Source of the DNA: Gilliamella sp. App4-10
GTDB taxonomy: Bacteria > Pseudomonadota > Gammaproteobacteria > Enterobacterales > Orbaceae
Reading direction: 5' to 3'
Length of the DNA: 64,000 nucleotides
NCBI RefSeq assembly: GCF_001690495.1
Contig: NZ_LZGS01000035.1
Location: 62,001-126,000 of the forward strand
Part shown: piece after piece, positions 1 through 8,917 of the stretch
Layout: each line of letters begins with the position of its first letter
How positions within the stretch are numbered: the first letter of the stretch is position 1
Translations under genes and position numbers: made by a program
Notes under the pieces: generated by a model
Seen by the model: only the letters and a program-made list of their open reading frames with translations
Told to the model about the DNA's origin: nothing
Databases searched by the model: none

Positions 1-750
1 ATCAAACAACTTAAGATCGGTTCGGGCGCGCCCAAAATTATTGTGCCAATTATCGGTAAAACTAAAGCGGAATTAATTGATGAAGTTAAGCTTTTACAAT
101 CTATTGATTTTGATGTTTTAGAGTGGCGTGTTGATCACTTTACGAACGTTGATAATATCAATGCAGTCAAAGAGATGGCAAGGAAAATAGTCGATTTATT
201 ACCGAATAAACCGCTTTTATTCACCTTTAGAACCGTAAATGAAGGCGGCGTCAAACCTTGGCCTTTAACATCATATATTGAATTAAATAAAGAAATGGCA
301 TGTAGTGGACTTGTCGATCTGATTGATGTCGAGTTGTTTATTGGCGATGATTACGTAAAAGATATAATTGCTGTTGCACACAAAAATCAGATATTTGTTG
401 TAGCATCAAACCATGATTTTGAAAAAACACCCGCTAAAAGCGATATCATCTATCGATTACAAAAGATGCAAGACCTTGGTGCCGACATTCTTAAAATTGC
501 CGTCATGCCACAAACCACTGATGATGTGTTAACTTTGCTTTCTGCAACCACTGAAATGAACGAAAAATACGCCACCAAACCCATTGTTACCATGTCGATG
601 GCCGGTCTTGGTGCCGTTAGCCGTATAGCAGGTTCAACATTTGGCTCAGCAATGACTTTTGGCGCCGCTAAAAATGCATCGGCACCCGGTCAATTCAATG
701 TCACACAATTACGATATATTTTAGATGCATTATATCAAGGCCACAGTTAA
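1..750 (+). CDS. aroD: 3-dehydroquinate dehydratase, type I (5' end outside window)
   Basis: Converts 3-dehydroquinate to 3-dehydroshikimate in the cytosolic shikimate pathway. The frame is open from base 1, and the residues ahead of the internal GTG at 43 (KIGSGAPKIIV) match the N-terminus of AroD, so the true start lies just upstream of the window and only a few codons are missing. Family landmarks seen are LEWRVDH, the SNHDF histidine, the Schiff-base lysine in LKIAVMP, and the C-terminal SAPGQ motif that closes the active site. The length fits the usual 252 residues. Nothing else of its transcription unit is visible; the next gene on this strand is decayed. Confidence 0.95.
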   Translation: MKQLKIGSGAPKIIVPIIGKTKAELIDEVKLLQSIDFDVLEWRVDHFTNVDNINAVKEMARKIVDLLPNKPLLFTFRTVNEGGVKPWPLTSYIELNKEMACSGLVDLIDVELFIGDDYVKDIIAVAHKNQIFVVASNHDFEKTPAKSDIIYRLQKMQDLGADILKIAVMPQTTDDVLTLLSATTEMNEKYATKPIVTMSMAGLGAVSRIAGSTFGSAMTFGAAKNASAPGQFNVTQLRYILDALYQGHS

Positions 751-846
751 CTCAACATAATTAATATAAATCAATATGATATAATCAAAACATTAAAAAA
801 CAATGTGTCATTTCTACTTCATGATTAAGGATTCGTTGCTGTATTA

Positions 847-1394
847 ATGAGTAGCTTAGGCGGTATTAGTCATAATCGCTATAGATTAACCATTGATGGT
901 TTGGGATAACCACGGCGAATTGGTCGGCGTTTCATTTAATCATTGAACTCATTCGATATCTGAAATTGAAAAGGTAATCGTTGATTATCAAGATACTGTT
1001 ACCCCCTATCAAGCTGGTCAATGTTATCAACGGAATTTACCTTGCATACTATCACTGCTTGATAAAGTTTTGATTTAGGTCTAATTAAAAACATCGTGAT
1101 TGATGGTTATGTGCATTTGGGTGAAGGTAAAATAGGGTTAAGGTGGCATGTATATAGTGCGTTAAATAAAACCAATTCTATTATTGGAGTTAATAAAAAC
1201 CTTTTTCTGGTAATAGCGAATATTTGATTGAAGTTATGCGATGTCAGATCAAACATCCTTTATATGTGACTTCAATCGGCATATCGTTAGAAAGTACGGC
1301 AGAAAACGTGCAATTAATGGCAGGCAAATACCGTATACCTGATTTACTGAGTTATTTGAATCAACAAATAAAATTGTTTAAACATAAGAACTAA
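847..1394 (+). pseudogene. Decayed endonuclease V (deoxyinosine 3'-endonuclease) gene
   Basis: The roughly 700-bp stretch after aroD has no intact ORF, but pieces in shifting frames resemble endonuclease V in the right order. Seen: an N-terminal piece from ATG 847 to a stop at 907; a piece rich in the family's PYQAG-type segment ending in TAG near 1078; IVIDGYVHLGEGKIG (aligning with the VFVDGHG metal-site segment) running into IIGVNK; and, after a further frameshift near 1200, HPLYVTSIGISLES and GKYRIPDLL ending at TAA 1392-1394. At least four stops or frameshifts interrupt it. The family call is by eye from motif order; that it is non-functional is clear from the reading frames. Confidence 0.7.
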
Positions 1395-1410
1395 ATCATT
1401 GAAAGCGGTC

Positions 1411-1440
1411 GTCATTCGCCGAATTAAGTTGGCGAATGAC
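1411..1440. terminator. Perfect 10-bp inverted repeat, possible glnS terminator
   Basis: GTCATTCGCC and GGCGAATGAC pair perfectly around a 10-nt loop, 12 bp beyond the glnS stop codon. Neither side has a T-run, so it may stabilise the mRNA 3' end or act as a weak bidirectional terminator rather than a classic intrinsic one. Confidence 0.4.
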
Positions 1441-1452
1441 TGGCGAGTTAAA

Positions 1453-3129
1453 TTATGCTTCGTTCCAGCTGTCTCTTAAGCCCACTGTTCGGTTAAACAC
1501 TAATTTATCTTCGGTTGCATATTTGTTATCTAAACAAAAGTAGCCTTCACGTTCAAATTGGTAAGCATATTCGGCTTGTGCATGTTGTAAACTTGGCTCA
1601 ACTAAACCTTGTTTAATAATTAATGAATTAAGATTAATGGTTGATAAAAAATCCTCGGCTGCCCCTGGATTTGGTGTATTAAATAAACGATCATACAGAC
1701 GAATTTCAGCCGGTTTTGCAAACTTAGCCGAAACCCAATGAATGACGCCTTTCACTTTACGACCATCTTCCGGATTTTTATTTAATGTTGCAGGGTCGTA
1801 ACTACAATAGATCGTTTGGATGTTGCCTTCGGCGTCTTTTTCAACGCGATCAGCACGAATAACATAGGCATTACGCAAACGTACTTCTTTACCAAGTACT
1901 AAACGCTTGTAGTTTTTGTTAGCTTCTTCTCTAAAATCAGCTCTGTCGATGTAAATTTCACGCGTGAATGTCACTTCTCGAGCACCTAATTCTGGGCGGT
2001 TTGGGTGATTTGGCATGCTAAGCACTTCGTCGATCGTGTCAGAGAAGTTCTCGATCACAACTTTAACTGGATCTAGCACAGCCATTGCGCGAGGTGCGTT
2101 TTCATTCAGATCTTCACGAATACAAAACTCAAGGGTACTCATTTCAACAGTATTTTCTTGCTTAGTCACCCCAATTCGTCGGCAAAATTCACGGATCGAA
2201 GCAGGTGTATAACCTCGGCGACGTAAACCCGATACCGTTGGCATGCGCGGGTCATCCCAGCCATCAACAATGTTTTCTGCTACTAATTGGTTTAGCTTAC
2301 GTTTAGACGTAATAGCATACTCTAAATTTAATCTTGAAAACTCATACTGGTGCGGACGCGCTTCGATCGTAATATTGTCTAATACCCAGTCATATAAACG
2401 GCGATTGTCTTGGAATTCAAGCGTACACAGTGAATGGGTAATATTTTCAATGGCATCAGAAATACAATGGGTAAAATCGTACATTGGATAAATGCACCAC
2501 TTGTTGCCTGTTTGGTGATGCTCAGCAAATTTGATACGGTATAACACCGGATCACGCATCACAATAAATGGCGAGGCCATGTCAATTTTAGCACGTAAGC
2601 AGGCTTTTCCTTCGGCGAATTTGCCTTCTTTCATTTGTATAAAAAGTGCTAAATTTTCTTCAACACTACGATCGCGATAAGGGCTATTTTTACCCGGTTG
2701 CGTTAAAGTACCACGATATTCACGAATTTCATCAGCAGACAGTTCATCTACATAAGCCAGTCCTTTATTGATGAGTTCAATTGCATATTCATATAGCCTG
2801 TCAAAATAGTCAGATGAGTAACAAATCTCACCATCCCATTCAAACCCTAACCAACGGACATCTTGTTTAATCGACTCAACATACTCTATATCTTCTTTGG
2901 CTGGATTAGTGTCATCAAAACGTAAGTTACATTTACCCTGATAGTCTTGCGCAATACCAAAATTTAAACAAATTGATTTAGCATGGCCAATATGTAAATA
3001 ACCATTAGGTTCTGGCGGAAAACGGGTATGCGTTGTTTTATATTTTCCTGCTGCTAAATCTGCATCAATAATTTGACGAATAAAATTAGATGGACGATTA
3101 TCTGTCTCGGTCGGTAATGAACCGCTCAT
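1453..3129 (-). CDS. glnS: Glutamine--tRNA ligase
   Basis: Class I aminoacyl-tRNA synthetase charging tRNA-Gln in the cytosol. The 558-residue length and N-terminus ([11 protein letters not shown]) match enterobacterial GlnS. The HIGH motif lies in [15 protein letters not shown] near residue 45, the KMSKS-type loop reads TSKRKLN, and the C-terminal anticodon-binding barrels end in [11 protein letters not shown]. The ATG is preceded by AGAGG on the coding strand. It is a single-gene unit: downstream lies an inverted repeat and a dead gene, upstream an AT-rich gap. Confidence 0.98.
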   Translation of the reverse strand: MSGSLPTETDNRPSNFIRQIIDADLAAGKYKTTHTRFPPEPNGYLHIGHAKSICLNFGIAQDYQGKCNLRFDDTNPAKEDIEYVESIKQDVRWLGFEWDGEICYSSDYFDRLYEYAIELINKGLAYVDELSADEIREYRGTLTQPGKNSPYRDRSVEENLALFIQMKEGKFAEGKACLRAKIDMASPFIVMRDPVLYRIKFAEHHQTGNKWCIYPMYDFTHCISDAIENITHSLCTLEFQDNRRLYDWVLDNITIEARPHQYEFSRLNLEYAITSKRKLNQLVAENIVDGWDDPRMPTVSGLRRRGYTPASIREFCRRIGVTKQENTVEMSTLEFCIREDLNENAPRAMAVLDPVKVVIENFSDTIDEVLSMPNHPNRPELGAREVTFTREIYIDRADFREEANKNYKRLVLGKEVRLRNAYVIRADRVEKDAEGNIQTIYCSYDPATLNKNPEDGRKVKGVIHWVSAKFAKPAEIRLYDRLFNTPNPGAAEDFLSTINLNSLIIKQGLVEPSLQHAQAEYAYQFEREGYFCLDNKYATEDKLVFNRTVGLRDSWNEA

Positions 3130-3342
3130 AAAAAACCTCTGATGATATATTTATTAATAACAAATTGAGAATTTTTGCTTTGTTATTGCGTATTATGTTA
3201 GCTGACGAATATAACAAATTTTTCTTGTTTCTGAAATGGAAAATAGGCGATTTGCATCGACAAAATGAGCTTTTCACAAAAGCCTATTGGTTTTAACAAA
3301 AAAACTATTGTTAGATCAAAAAAATCAAAATAAAAAAACAAA

Positions 3343-3380
3343 ATAAAATCAACATGATACCTGACTGATTTGGCTAAAAA
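3343..3380. repeat. Short dispersed repeat, copy A
   Basis: In the AT-rich 270-bp gap between glnS and the rstB-like gene. It begins ATAAAATCA and contains TACCTGA followed by a T-rich stretch, as do copies B and C near 40.4 kb. Nothing else is recognisable in this gap; a 69-codon open frame here has skewed composition and overlaps the neighbouring gene, so it was not called. Confidence 0.45.
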
Positions 3381-3399
3381 ATTACCTTTAATGATTGTT

Positions 3400-4743
3400 T
3401 TATTCATCGCCTGACTTTAGCGAAACCACAAATCTTGCGCCACCAAGGGGACTGGTTACTACAAATGCTTTACCATCATGAAATTCTGCCATTAATTTTA
3501 CATAGGCTAAACCAAGACCATAACCACCCGTTGAACGTGTTCGGCTAGTATCAAGTCTGGCAAAAGGCATAAAAATCTTTTCGCGCGCATCAAAAGGAAT
3601 GCCAGCGCCATCATCATCGATCTCAAGGATAACGCGATTTTCATGTTTGGTAATATTTAAAACTGCTTTATGTGCTGCATATTTAAACGCATTAAGTAAC
3701 AGATTTTTTACAATAGTTTCAACTAAATTGGTATCAATCATAGCGTATGCATCTTGGCTATTACAAGTTAGTTCAAACTCTTTAGGTTTGAATAAAGCCA
3801 GTGATTGGCACACTTTTTCACCCCACTCTTTGAGTGCTACACGCGTTAAGTTTAGCTCGATATTGCTTTGCTGCATTTTAAAATAATTCAAGCTGGCATT
3901 GATTAATGTTTCAAGCTCGTTAATATCATCACTCATACCTTTTTGTAAAAGACGTTTTTCTTGCTCGTCATTAGCTTCTTCAAGCATACTAAGTTCAAAT
4001 CGCATTCGTGCAAGCGGTGTGCGTAGTTCGTGTGCCATTGCATGGGAAATCGTTTGATTGGTACTGACTAAGTGTTCAATATGCGTGCCCATATTATTTA
4101 ATACGTTAGCGAGCGGCTTAAACAACCAACCTTTTACATTTTCGGTTCGTGCTTTTAAATTACCTTGCCCAAGTTGTTCGGCAGTTTGCCTAATATTGAC
4201 AAGATCCTTCCAAACGACACTAAACGCCATATAAATTAAAATAAAAAAGATGATGGCACTAAATAAAGCCCAAATAATAAGAAAAATGGTCAATGACATG
4301 GTATTTGATTCCAAAATATCCCGCATTACAATCGGACCTAATTGAAGTAAATGACCATCTTTTAAATCAATGTAAACAACCTCTTTGTCACTATCATAAG
4401 AAAAATCCAGCTTCTTTAACTCATTAAGTACAGTATCAGGTAACCGTGTGTTACTTGACAGTACTTCAATAGGATAACCAAAATAAGGTTGTAATTCACT
4501 AACCACTTCTTGAAGGGGGCGATCTTTATGTTCGTTAATCTGCATACGAATAAGGTTTACCGTACCTCGCTGGGATTCTCGAAACACAACATGATCATCA
4601 GGTATATCCGTTAATGATGAAGGTAATGAATCAAAAACTAATAAAGCACCATAAGCAATAATACTTTGCAATAAAAGTAAAATGATCAAATAAAACACAA
4701 TTCGGCGATTGAAAAATAGCGGTTTAGCTAAGAGCTGACTCAA
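3400..4743 (-). CDS. rstB: Sensor histidine kinase, RstB-like
   Basis: Inner-membrane sensor of an OmpR-class two-component system. There are two membrane segments (about residues 17-35 and 150-174) around a periplasmic sensor region of about 115 residues, then a HAMP linker, the H-box HAMAHELRTPLAR with the phospho-accepting His near 240, an N-box around LLLNAFKYA, and G-boxes DDDGAGIP and GGYGLGLAYV. The segment RLDTSRTRSTGG with the terminal LGGARF is typical of RstB. Its ATG overlaps the regulator stop by 4 bp, so the pair is co-translated. In enterobacteria RstB acts under PhoQ/PhoP; the signal here is unknown. QseC/CpxA-type kinases are the alternative. Confidence 0.75.
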   Translation of the reverse strand: MSQLLAKPLFFNRRIVFYLIILLLLQSIIAYGALLVFDSLPSSLTDIPDDHVVFRESQRGTVNLIRMQINEHKDRPLQEVVSELQPYFGYPIEVLSSNTRLPDTVLNELKKLDFSYDSDKEVVYIDLKDGHLLQLGPIVMRDILESNTMSLTIFLIIWALFSAIIFFILIYMAFSVVWKDLVNIRQTAEQLGQGNLKARTENVKGWLFKPLANVLNNMGTHIEHLVSTNQTISHAMAHELRTPLARMRFELSMLEEANDEQEKRLLQKGMSDDINELETLINASLNYFKMQQSNIELNLTRVALKEWGEKVCQSLALFKPKEFELTCNSQDAYAMIDTNLVETIVKNLLLNAFKYAAHKAVLNITKHENRVILEIDDDGAGIPFDAREKIFMPFARLDTSRTRSTGGYGLGLAYVKLMAEFHDGKAFVVTSPLGGARFVVSLKSGDE

Positions 4744-5468
4744 TGGCTTTCTCCCTCTCGCATAAATAAATAGCCTTTGCCACGAACCGTTTTGATGCGT
4801 GATGGATTATCTGGATCATCAAGTAATTTACGACGAAGTCTTGACACACGAGCATCAATAGACCGATCGCTACCATCAAAATCGATACCTCTTACCTGAG
4901 AAAAAATATCATCTCGAGATAGAATTGTCCCCGCATTATGAGCAAGTAACCATAACAGATCAAACTCGGCTGTCGTTAAATCAATTTCTTGCTCTTGCAA
5001 GAGCACTTTTCGATTTTCACCATCTACGATTAAATTGCCAAATATTAGGGTTTTATTATTCTGTGGCAACACAAATTCTTTATGATTGTCTTTATCAGTT
5101 TCTATCTGTTTCCGTCTTAATAAGGCTCGTATTCGGGCCAGCAGTAATCTTGGCTCAACGGGCTTAGCCAAATAATCATCTGCACCTAATTCAAGCCCAA
5201 CAATTTCATCAATATTATCTTCGCTGGCTGTCATTATGAGGATATAGTTAGTAAACCATGTGCGTATATCACGACAAATATCAAAACCTGTTTTTTCAGG
5301 TAACATCACATCTAATATAACTAAATCAGGATTAAGCTGTTGAATCTTTTCTTCAGCGCCTGCACCACTATTATGCCATTCAACAAGATATCCTTGCCGA
5401 ATGAGATAAACTTGAATTAAGTTGGCTAATCGTTGATCATCTTCGATGATTAATATACGTTCACTCAT
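4740..5468 (-). CDS. rstA: OmpR-family response regulator, RstA-like
   Basis: DNA-binding regulator paired with the downstream kinase gene. The receiver domain has the acidic pair E9-D10-D11, phospho-acceptor Asp53 in LVILDVMLP and the conserved lysine in DYLAKPVEP. A winged-helix effector follows, with DLTTAEFDLLWLLA and the recognition region SIDARVSRLRRKL ending in KTVRGKGYLF. The spacing and the RGIDFDGSDRSID segment resemble RstA. It is the first gene of the rstA-rstB unit. About 160 bp separate it from the divergent phosphatase gene at 5629, so both promoters must lie there, but no clear operator was seen. Confidence 0.8.
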   Translation of the reverse strand: MSERILIIEDDQRLANLIQVYLIRQGYLVEWHNSGAGAEEKIQQLNPDLVILDVMLPEKTGFDICRDIRTWFTNYILIMTASEDNIDEIVGLELGADDYLAKPVEPRLLLARIRALLRRKQIETDKDNHKEFVLPQNNKTLIFGNLIVDGENRKVLLQEQEIDLTTAEFDLLWLLAHNAGTILSRDDIFSQVRGIDFDGSDRSIDARVSRLRRKLLDDPDNPSRIKTVRGKGYLFMREGESH

Positions 5469-5628
5469 TATGTGCTCTCAATTACCGCAGCTTGTACTTA
5501 GAGATTCTTCATTATACAGACAATTAGCCGACCGTTACAAAACATATACAAAGAGTCTACAAAGTTTATTGTCACTTTATGAGAAAATTTGCGCCAATAT
5601 CTATAAATAGACTATTTTTATATCAGAA

Positions 5629-6360
5629 ATGAATACTTTTTCATCAATAACAAACCCTCTTTTTTATCCATCTCATACACAGCGTCATACGCCAATTATC
5701 TTATGTGATTTTGATGGCACAATTAGTGTGAAAGACGTTACCGATACGTTGCTGAGCCATTTCGGTCAAGATGGTTGTGATGAGCTTGAAGAATTATGGG
5801 TTAATGGCAAAATTGGCTCTCAAGAATGTATGAGCAAGCAAATTGCCTTAATGGATGCAAGCTTAGACGAGCTTAATGACGTCTTATCACAAATTGAAAT
5901 TGATCCAGATTTTAAATCATTTATTCATTATACTGAACAAAATAATATCCCTGTTCACGTAGTTAGCGATGGACTTGATTATGCCATTGAGTTTATTTTA
6001 AAACGTCATGGTATTAAACTTTTGCCAATTTTTGCCAATAAATTGACGCACAATAATGTGCGCAGTTGGCGCCTTGAGTTCCCCTATGCAAACAAAGACT
6101 GCATCAAAAAAAGCGGCAATTGCAAATGTAATCACGTTAAAAAACAACAGCACTTTACGCAGATATTATATGTTGGTGATGGCTCTTCAGACTACTGCGT
6201 ATCGCATAATGTTGATTTTGTGTTTGCTAAAAACAAGCTGGTTCATTATTGTGAAAAAAATAAGATTGAGCACTGTGCCATCAAGAGTTTTGCTAATGTA
6301 ACTCAAGCCTTAAAACAAGCTCAGGATTTGCTAATTCCGATCATGATAGTAAAAGAATAA
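5629..6360 (+). CDS. HAD-IB (MtnX/phosphoserine-phosphatase-like) phosphatase
   Basis: HAD-superfamily phosphomonoesterase, probably cytosolic. Motif I is CDFDGT with nucleophile Asp27 and acid Asp29, motif II is VVSDG, and motif IV is VGDGSSD near residue 183. The subclass IB cap lies between motifs I and II. The family acts on small phosphorylated metabolites such as phosphoserine, phosphoethanolamine or methylthioribulose intermediates; the substrate here cannot be read from sequence. A Cys-rich segment (SGNCKCNH) sits in the C-terminal half. It is the first gene of a tight four-gene operon with an esterase (9-bp gap) and two small transporter subunits, suggesting it trims a precursor that the operon then exports. 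Confidence 0.75.
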   Translation: MNTFSSITNPLFYPSHTQRHTPIILCDFDGTISVKDVTDTLLSHFGQDGCDELEELWVNGKIGSQECMSKQIALMDASLDELNDVLSQIEIDPDFKSFIHYTEQNNIPVHVVSDGLDYAIEFILKRHGIKLLPIFANKLTHNNVRSWRLEFPYANKDCIKKSGNCKCNHVKKQQHFTQILYVGDGSSDYCVSHNVDFVFAKNKLVHYCEKNKIEHCAIKSFANVTQALKQAQDLLIPIMIVKE

Positions 6361-6369
6361 GGAATACTA

Positions 6370-7203
6370 ATGAGTACAATTGAAGATTTATCGTACTTTC
6401 TACCAGGTAACAAAAATGGCGTGCTATTAATTCATGGATTAACTGGGACGCCCAATGAAATGCGAATTTTAGCCAATGGTTTACATAAAGCAGGATTTAC
6501 GGTTTATGCCATCCAGTTAGCTGGGCATTGTGGTACGGAAGAAGATTTGTGTAAAACAACTTGGCAAGATTGGTATAAAAGCGTGCAAGATGGCGCTGAT
6601 TATTTAGCACAGCATGTAGATAATATCTTTGTTGCAGGACTATCAATGGGCGCACTACTTGCGCTCAAACTGGCAGTAGACAGACCTGAACAAATTAAAG
6701 GGGTTGGTGTGTTAGCACCCACATTTTGTTACGATGGTTGGAGTATGCCATTTTGGGCAAAAAAACTGTTTTTCTTACTTGTTTACTTTAAAAAATTGGG
6801 TATTTTCCAAAAACAGGTTTTCATTGAACAACCGCCTTATGGACTTAAAGATGAACGCATTCGTGCGGTGGTCTCTGAAAGTATGTTAAGTGGTGATGCT
6901 GCATCAGCAGGCCTTGCTGGAAATCCATTCCCTGCGCTTGCCGAAATGCAGTTATTGGCAAAAGCGATGCGCAAGCAATTGCCCCAAGTGATTTCGCCTT
7001 GTTTAATTATGCATTCAGGTAACGATGATATCGCCAATATAGAAACGAATGCCAAATTGGTCGAAAAGCAAGTTTCAGGACCAACAAAGTTAGTGGTATT
7101 AAATGATAGCTATCATTTAATTACCATTGATAGCCAGCGCCGCGAAGTGATCAAGGAGTGTGCTTCTTTCTTTGATAATATAGCAGAAGGAATAAAAGCA
7201 TAA
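6370..7203 (+). CDS. Alpha/beta hydrolase, carboxylesterase (Est30-like)
   Basis: Serine esterase or lipase of the alpha/beta fold. The oxyanion loop is LIHGLTGTPNEM, the nucleophile elbow is AGLSMGALL with Ser near residue 92, an acidic residue sits in SGNDDIAN, and the catalytic His is in DSYHLITID. At 277 residues it has a lid insertion of about 40 residues after the elbow (the Trp/Phe-rich FWAKKLFFLLVYF stretch), suggesting a lipid-like or acyl substrate. The ribosome-binding site AAGGA precedes the ATG. The stop overlaps the next start as TAATG, so it is translationally coupled to the transporter. There is no signal peptide. Confidence 0.8.
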   Translation: MSTIEDLSYFLPGNKNGVLLIHGLTGTPNEMRILANGLHKAGFTVYAIQLAGHCGTEEDLCKTTWQDWYKSVQDGADYLAQHVDNIFVAGLSMGALLALKLAVDRPEQIKGVGVLAPTFCYDGWSMPFWAKKLFFLLVYFKKLGIFQKQVFIEQPPYGLKDERIRAVVSESMLSGDAASAGLAGNPFPALAEMQLLAKAMRKQLPQVISPCLIMHSGNDDIANIETNAKLVEKQVSGPTKLVVLNDSYHLITIDSQRREVIKECASFFDNIAEGIKA

Positions 7204-7559
7204 TGTCACCATTAGTTATTCTACTTTGGGTTAGTAACATTTGTTTCGATACCTTAGGACAGGTTGCTTTTAAATTTGCTGCCATCGCGCCCAACAATCG
7301 CAATGGTTGGTACTATTGGCTAGATTTAGCAAAAAATAAGTGGATTTGGATTGGCGTTACCTCTTATGTTGCTGAATTTTTATTATGGTTAGCCTTTTTA
7401 ACGTTAGTCCCTCTTTCTCAAGGGGTATTACTTGCTTCATTTAATATCATTACAATTATGCTAGTTGGTCGTATTCTTTTCAAAGAATTACTGACTAGTT
7501 ACCGTTTGATAGGAATGTTATTAATCACCGCTGGCGTCATTTTTGTAGGAATGTCTTAA
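7203..7559 (+). CDS. Small multidrug-resistance/EamA-type transporter subunit 1
   Basis: A 118-residue inner-membrane protein with four predicted helices, the size of ArnE and other half-size drug/metabolite transporters. The helix-1 pattern DTLGQVAFKFAA resembles the substrate-site helix of the family, and the last helix reads IGMLLITAGVIFVG. It overlaps the upstream esterase stop and is followed after one base by a second subunit of similar size. Such pairs (ArnE/ArnF, EbrA/EbrB, MdtI/MdtJ) work as heterodimers; ArnEF flips undecaprenyl-linked aminoarabinose. A role in moving this locus's product or intermediate across the inner membrane is inferred. Confidence 0.8.
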   Translation: MSPLVILLWVSNICFDTLGQVAFKFAAIAPNNRNGWYYWLDLAKNKWIWIGVTSYVAEFLLWLAFLTLVPLSQGVLLASFNIITIMLVGRILFKELLTSYRLIGMLLITAGVIFVGMS

Positions 7560-7560
7560 T

Positions 7561-7962
7561 ATGGCTAGATTTTACTTAATTGGTTTTTCTGTATTACTCT
7601 TTTTTGACACAATTGCGCAATGTAGTTTTAAATTAACCGCTATTGAAGCGCAACCTTTAGAAATGAGCCTAGAATGGTTAACTCGCGTATTTACTAACCC
7701 TTGGATCTATATTTCAATAGCGGGTTATATTCTGACTTTCTTTACTTGGATGACGTTATTAAAAAAAGCACCAGTAGGCCCAGCTTTTGCGGCATCGCAC
7801 TTTGAAGTTGTGACAGTCATGATTGTTTCTATCTGGTTATTTCACGAACCCATTACCTTATTCAAGTTAATTGGTGCAACACTAATTGTTTCGGGCATTC
7901 TCTTTTTGGCGTTAGCAGAAAGCAAATTATCTAAACAAAATTTGCAACATCATCAACGTTAA
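7561..7962 (+). CDS. Small multidrug-resistance/EamA-type transporter subunit 2
   Basis: A 133-residue four-helix partner of the preceding gene. Helix 1 carries DTIAQCSFKLTAI, parallel to DTLGQVAFKFAAI in subunit 1, so the two are paralogues. The third helix region has PAFAASHFEVVTVM and the fourth SGILFLALAE, followed by a short polar tail. Only one base separates the two genes. It is the last gene of the operon; an 11-bp hairpin follows 22 bp downstream. ArnF-like or MdtI-like specificity cannot be assigned. Confidence 0.8.
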   Translation: MARFYLIGFSVLLFFDTIAQCSFKLTAIEAQPLEMSLEWLTRVFTNPWIYISIAGYILTFFTWMTLLKKAPVGPAFAASHFEVVTVMIVSIWLFHEPITLFKLIGATLIVSGILFLALAESKLSKQNLQHHQR

Positions 7963-7984
7963 GTTCTCATCATAACAAATAATG

Positions 7985-8036
7985 GAAAAGTAGGTAAATT
8001 TTTATACTTAAACACCTACTTTTCTGAAATTTTTTT
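7985..8036. terminator. 11-bp hairpin between convergent operons; contains repeat copy D
   Basis: GAAAAGTAGGT (7985-7995) pairs perfectly with ACCTACTTTTC (8014-8024) around an 18-nt loop, and a run of seven T follows at 8030-8036. It closes the plus-strand operon and sits 9 bp beyond the stop of the convergent gene. The right arm lies inside a 39-bp repeat (8000-8038) shared with 37942-37980. Confidence 0.6.
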
Positions 8037-8038
8037 AC
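8000..8038. repeat. Short dispersed repeat, copy D
   Basis: By my count it matches 34 of 39 positions of 37942-37980. Both copies lie 4-6 bp beyond the stop codon of a minus-strand gene. The core reads CTACTTTTCTGAAA followed by a T-run. Confidence 0.65.
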
Positions 8039-8044
8039 ACCAAT

Positions 8045-8917
8045 TTATACTGCTAATGCTTTTAATAATGTCACATTAAGTTGATGTTGTTCTTGTTGCC
8101 AATTGATAAGGTTTTGGGGTGATATAGTCGGTTGTTTATCTAGCGAACTGAGTAAACGTTTAAACCAATTTGATGGCTGCCATATTGACAGTTCTCCCGT
8201 AATATCACTGCCGATAATTCTAGTTTTAATTGACGATATAGTATCAAGCAGATGATACGTTTGTAGCTTGCCTTGATCCCAGTTGGTGTGAATCACCTCT
8301 TCGCTTAATACGTCTTTATCAATCGATAAATAGACCGGTTGTGCGCTATGATATTGTTCGGATAAGAAGTTAGCAATAAGGTCATCTGGTGTGGCAAAAT
8401 GCCTAAAAGCATGTCCTAAACCAATTTTTTTTGCCCATGCGACATTGACATCTAAGCTCCAATAAGTCAGTTTTTTATGAAAAAGTGGTTTCCACCTATT
8501 TTCCCAAAAATGAGCAAGTCCAATATCATGGGAGGTAATACCAAGCACATGTACATGACTCACAAATGGCAAACCTGCCACATAACTAACCCATGATCCA
8601 CAATGGATACCAAATAAATAACGCATGTTATCGGGGTGATTATCAAAAATCACAACTTGGATCGGATTGTCTGCGGAATATTGCTGTGCTAAACGTTCAA
8701 TAAGTAATAATGAAATATGATGAAAATCACCACTGCCCATTAATACCGTGCCATGAGTGTCGGGTAAAGATTTTTGTAATGCCTGTTTAAATTGGCTAAA
8801 TTGTTTCTTAGTGCAACCAAAACGAATTGTATCTTGCCACTGCGTAACATCAATCGTTTGAGCATGACAAATATCACCCACGCTTCCATCAAAGTTGAGA
8901 ATAATAGGACAGGTCAT
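8045..8917 (-). CDS. Arginase/agmatinase-fold (ureohydrolase-like) protein
   Basis: A metal-dependent hydrolase fold. The three arginase metal-ligand clusters are recognisable in order: GSGDFHH near residue 62, FDNHPDN near 92 (the DxHxD motif) and LSIDKDVL near 200 (DxD). The usual DP after the last motif is absent and flanking sequence diverges from true arginases, so the substrate may be a guanidino, formimino or acylamino compound other than arginine. At 290 residues it is family-sized. Its ATG overlaps the upstream acyltransferase stop by 4 bp (ATGA), and GGAG precedes it. It is the third gene of the aminotransferase operon. Confidence 0.7.
   Translation of the reverse strand: MTCPIILNFDGSVGDICHAQTIDVTQWQDTIRFGCTKKQFSQFKQALQKSLPDTHGTVLMGSGDFHHISLLLIERLAQQYSADNPIQVVIFDNHPDNMRYLFGIHCGSWVSYVAGLPFVSHVHVLGITSHDIGLAHFWENRWKPLFHKKLTYWSLDVNVAWAKKIGLGHAFRHFATPDDLIANFLSEQYHSAQPVYLSIDKDVLSEEVIHTNWDQGKLQTYHLLDTISSIKTRIIGSDITGELSIWQPSNWFKRLLSSLDKQPTISPQNLINWQQEQHQLNVTLLKALAV

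Noticed and set aside
3198-3407. 69-codon open frame between glnS and the rstB-like gene
   Set aside because: Skewed Phe/Ile/Lys composition, no ribosome-binding site, overlaps the kinase 3' end and contains a dispersed repeat.
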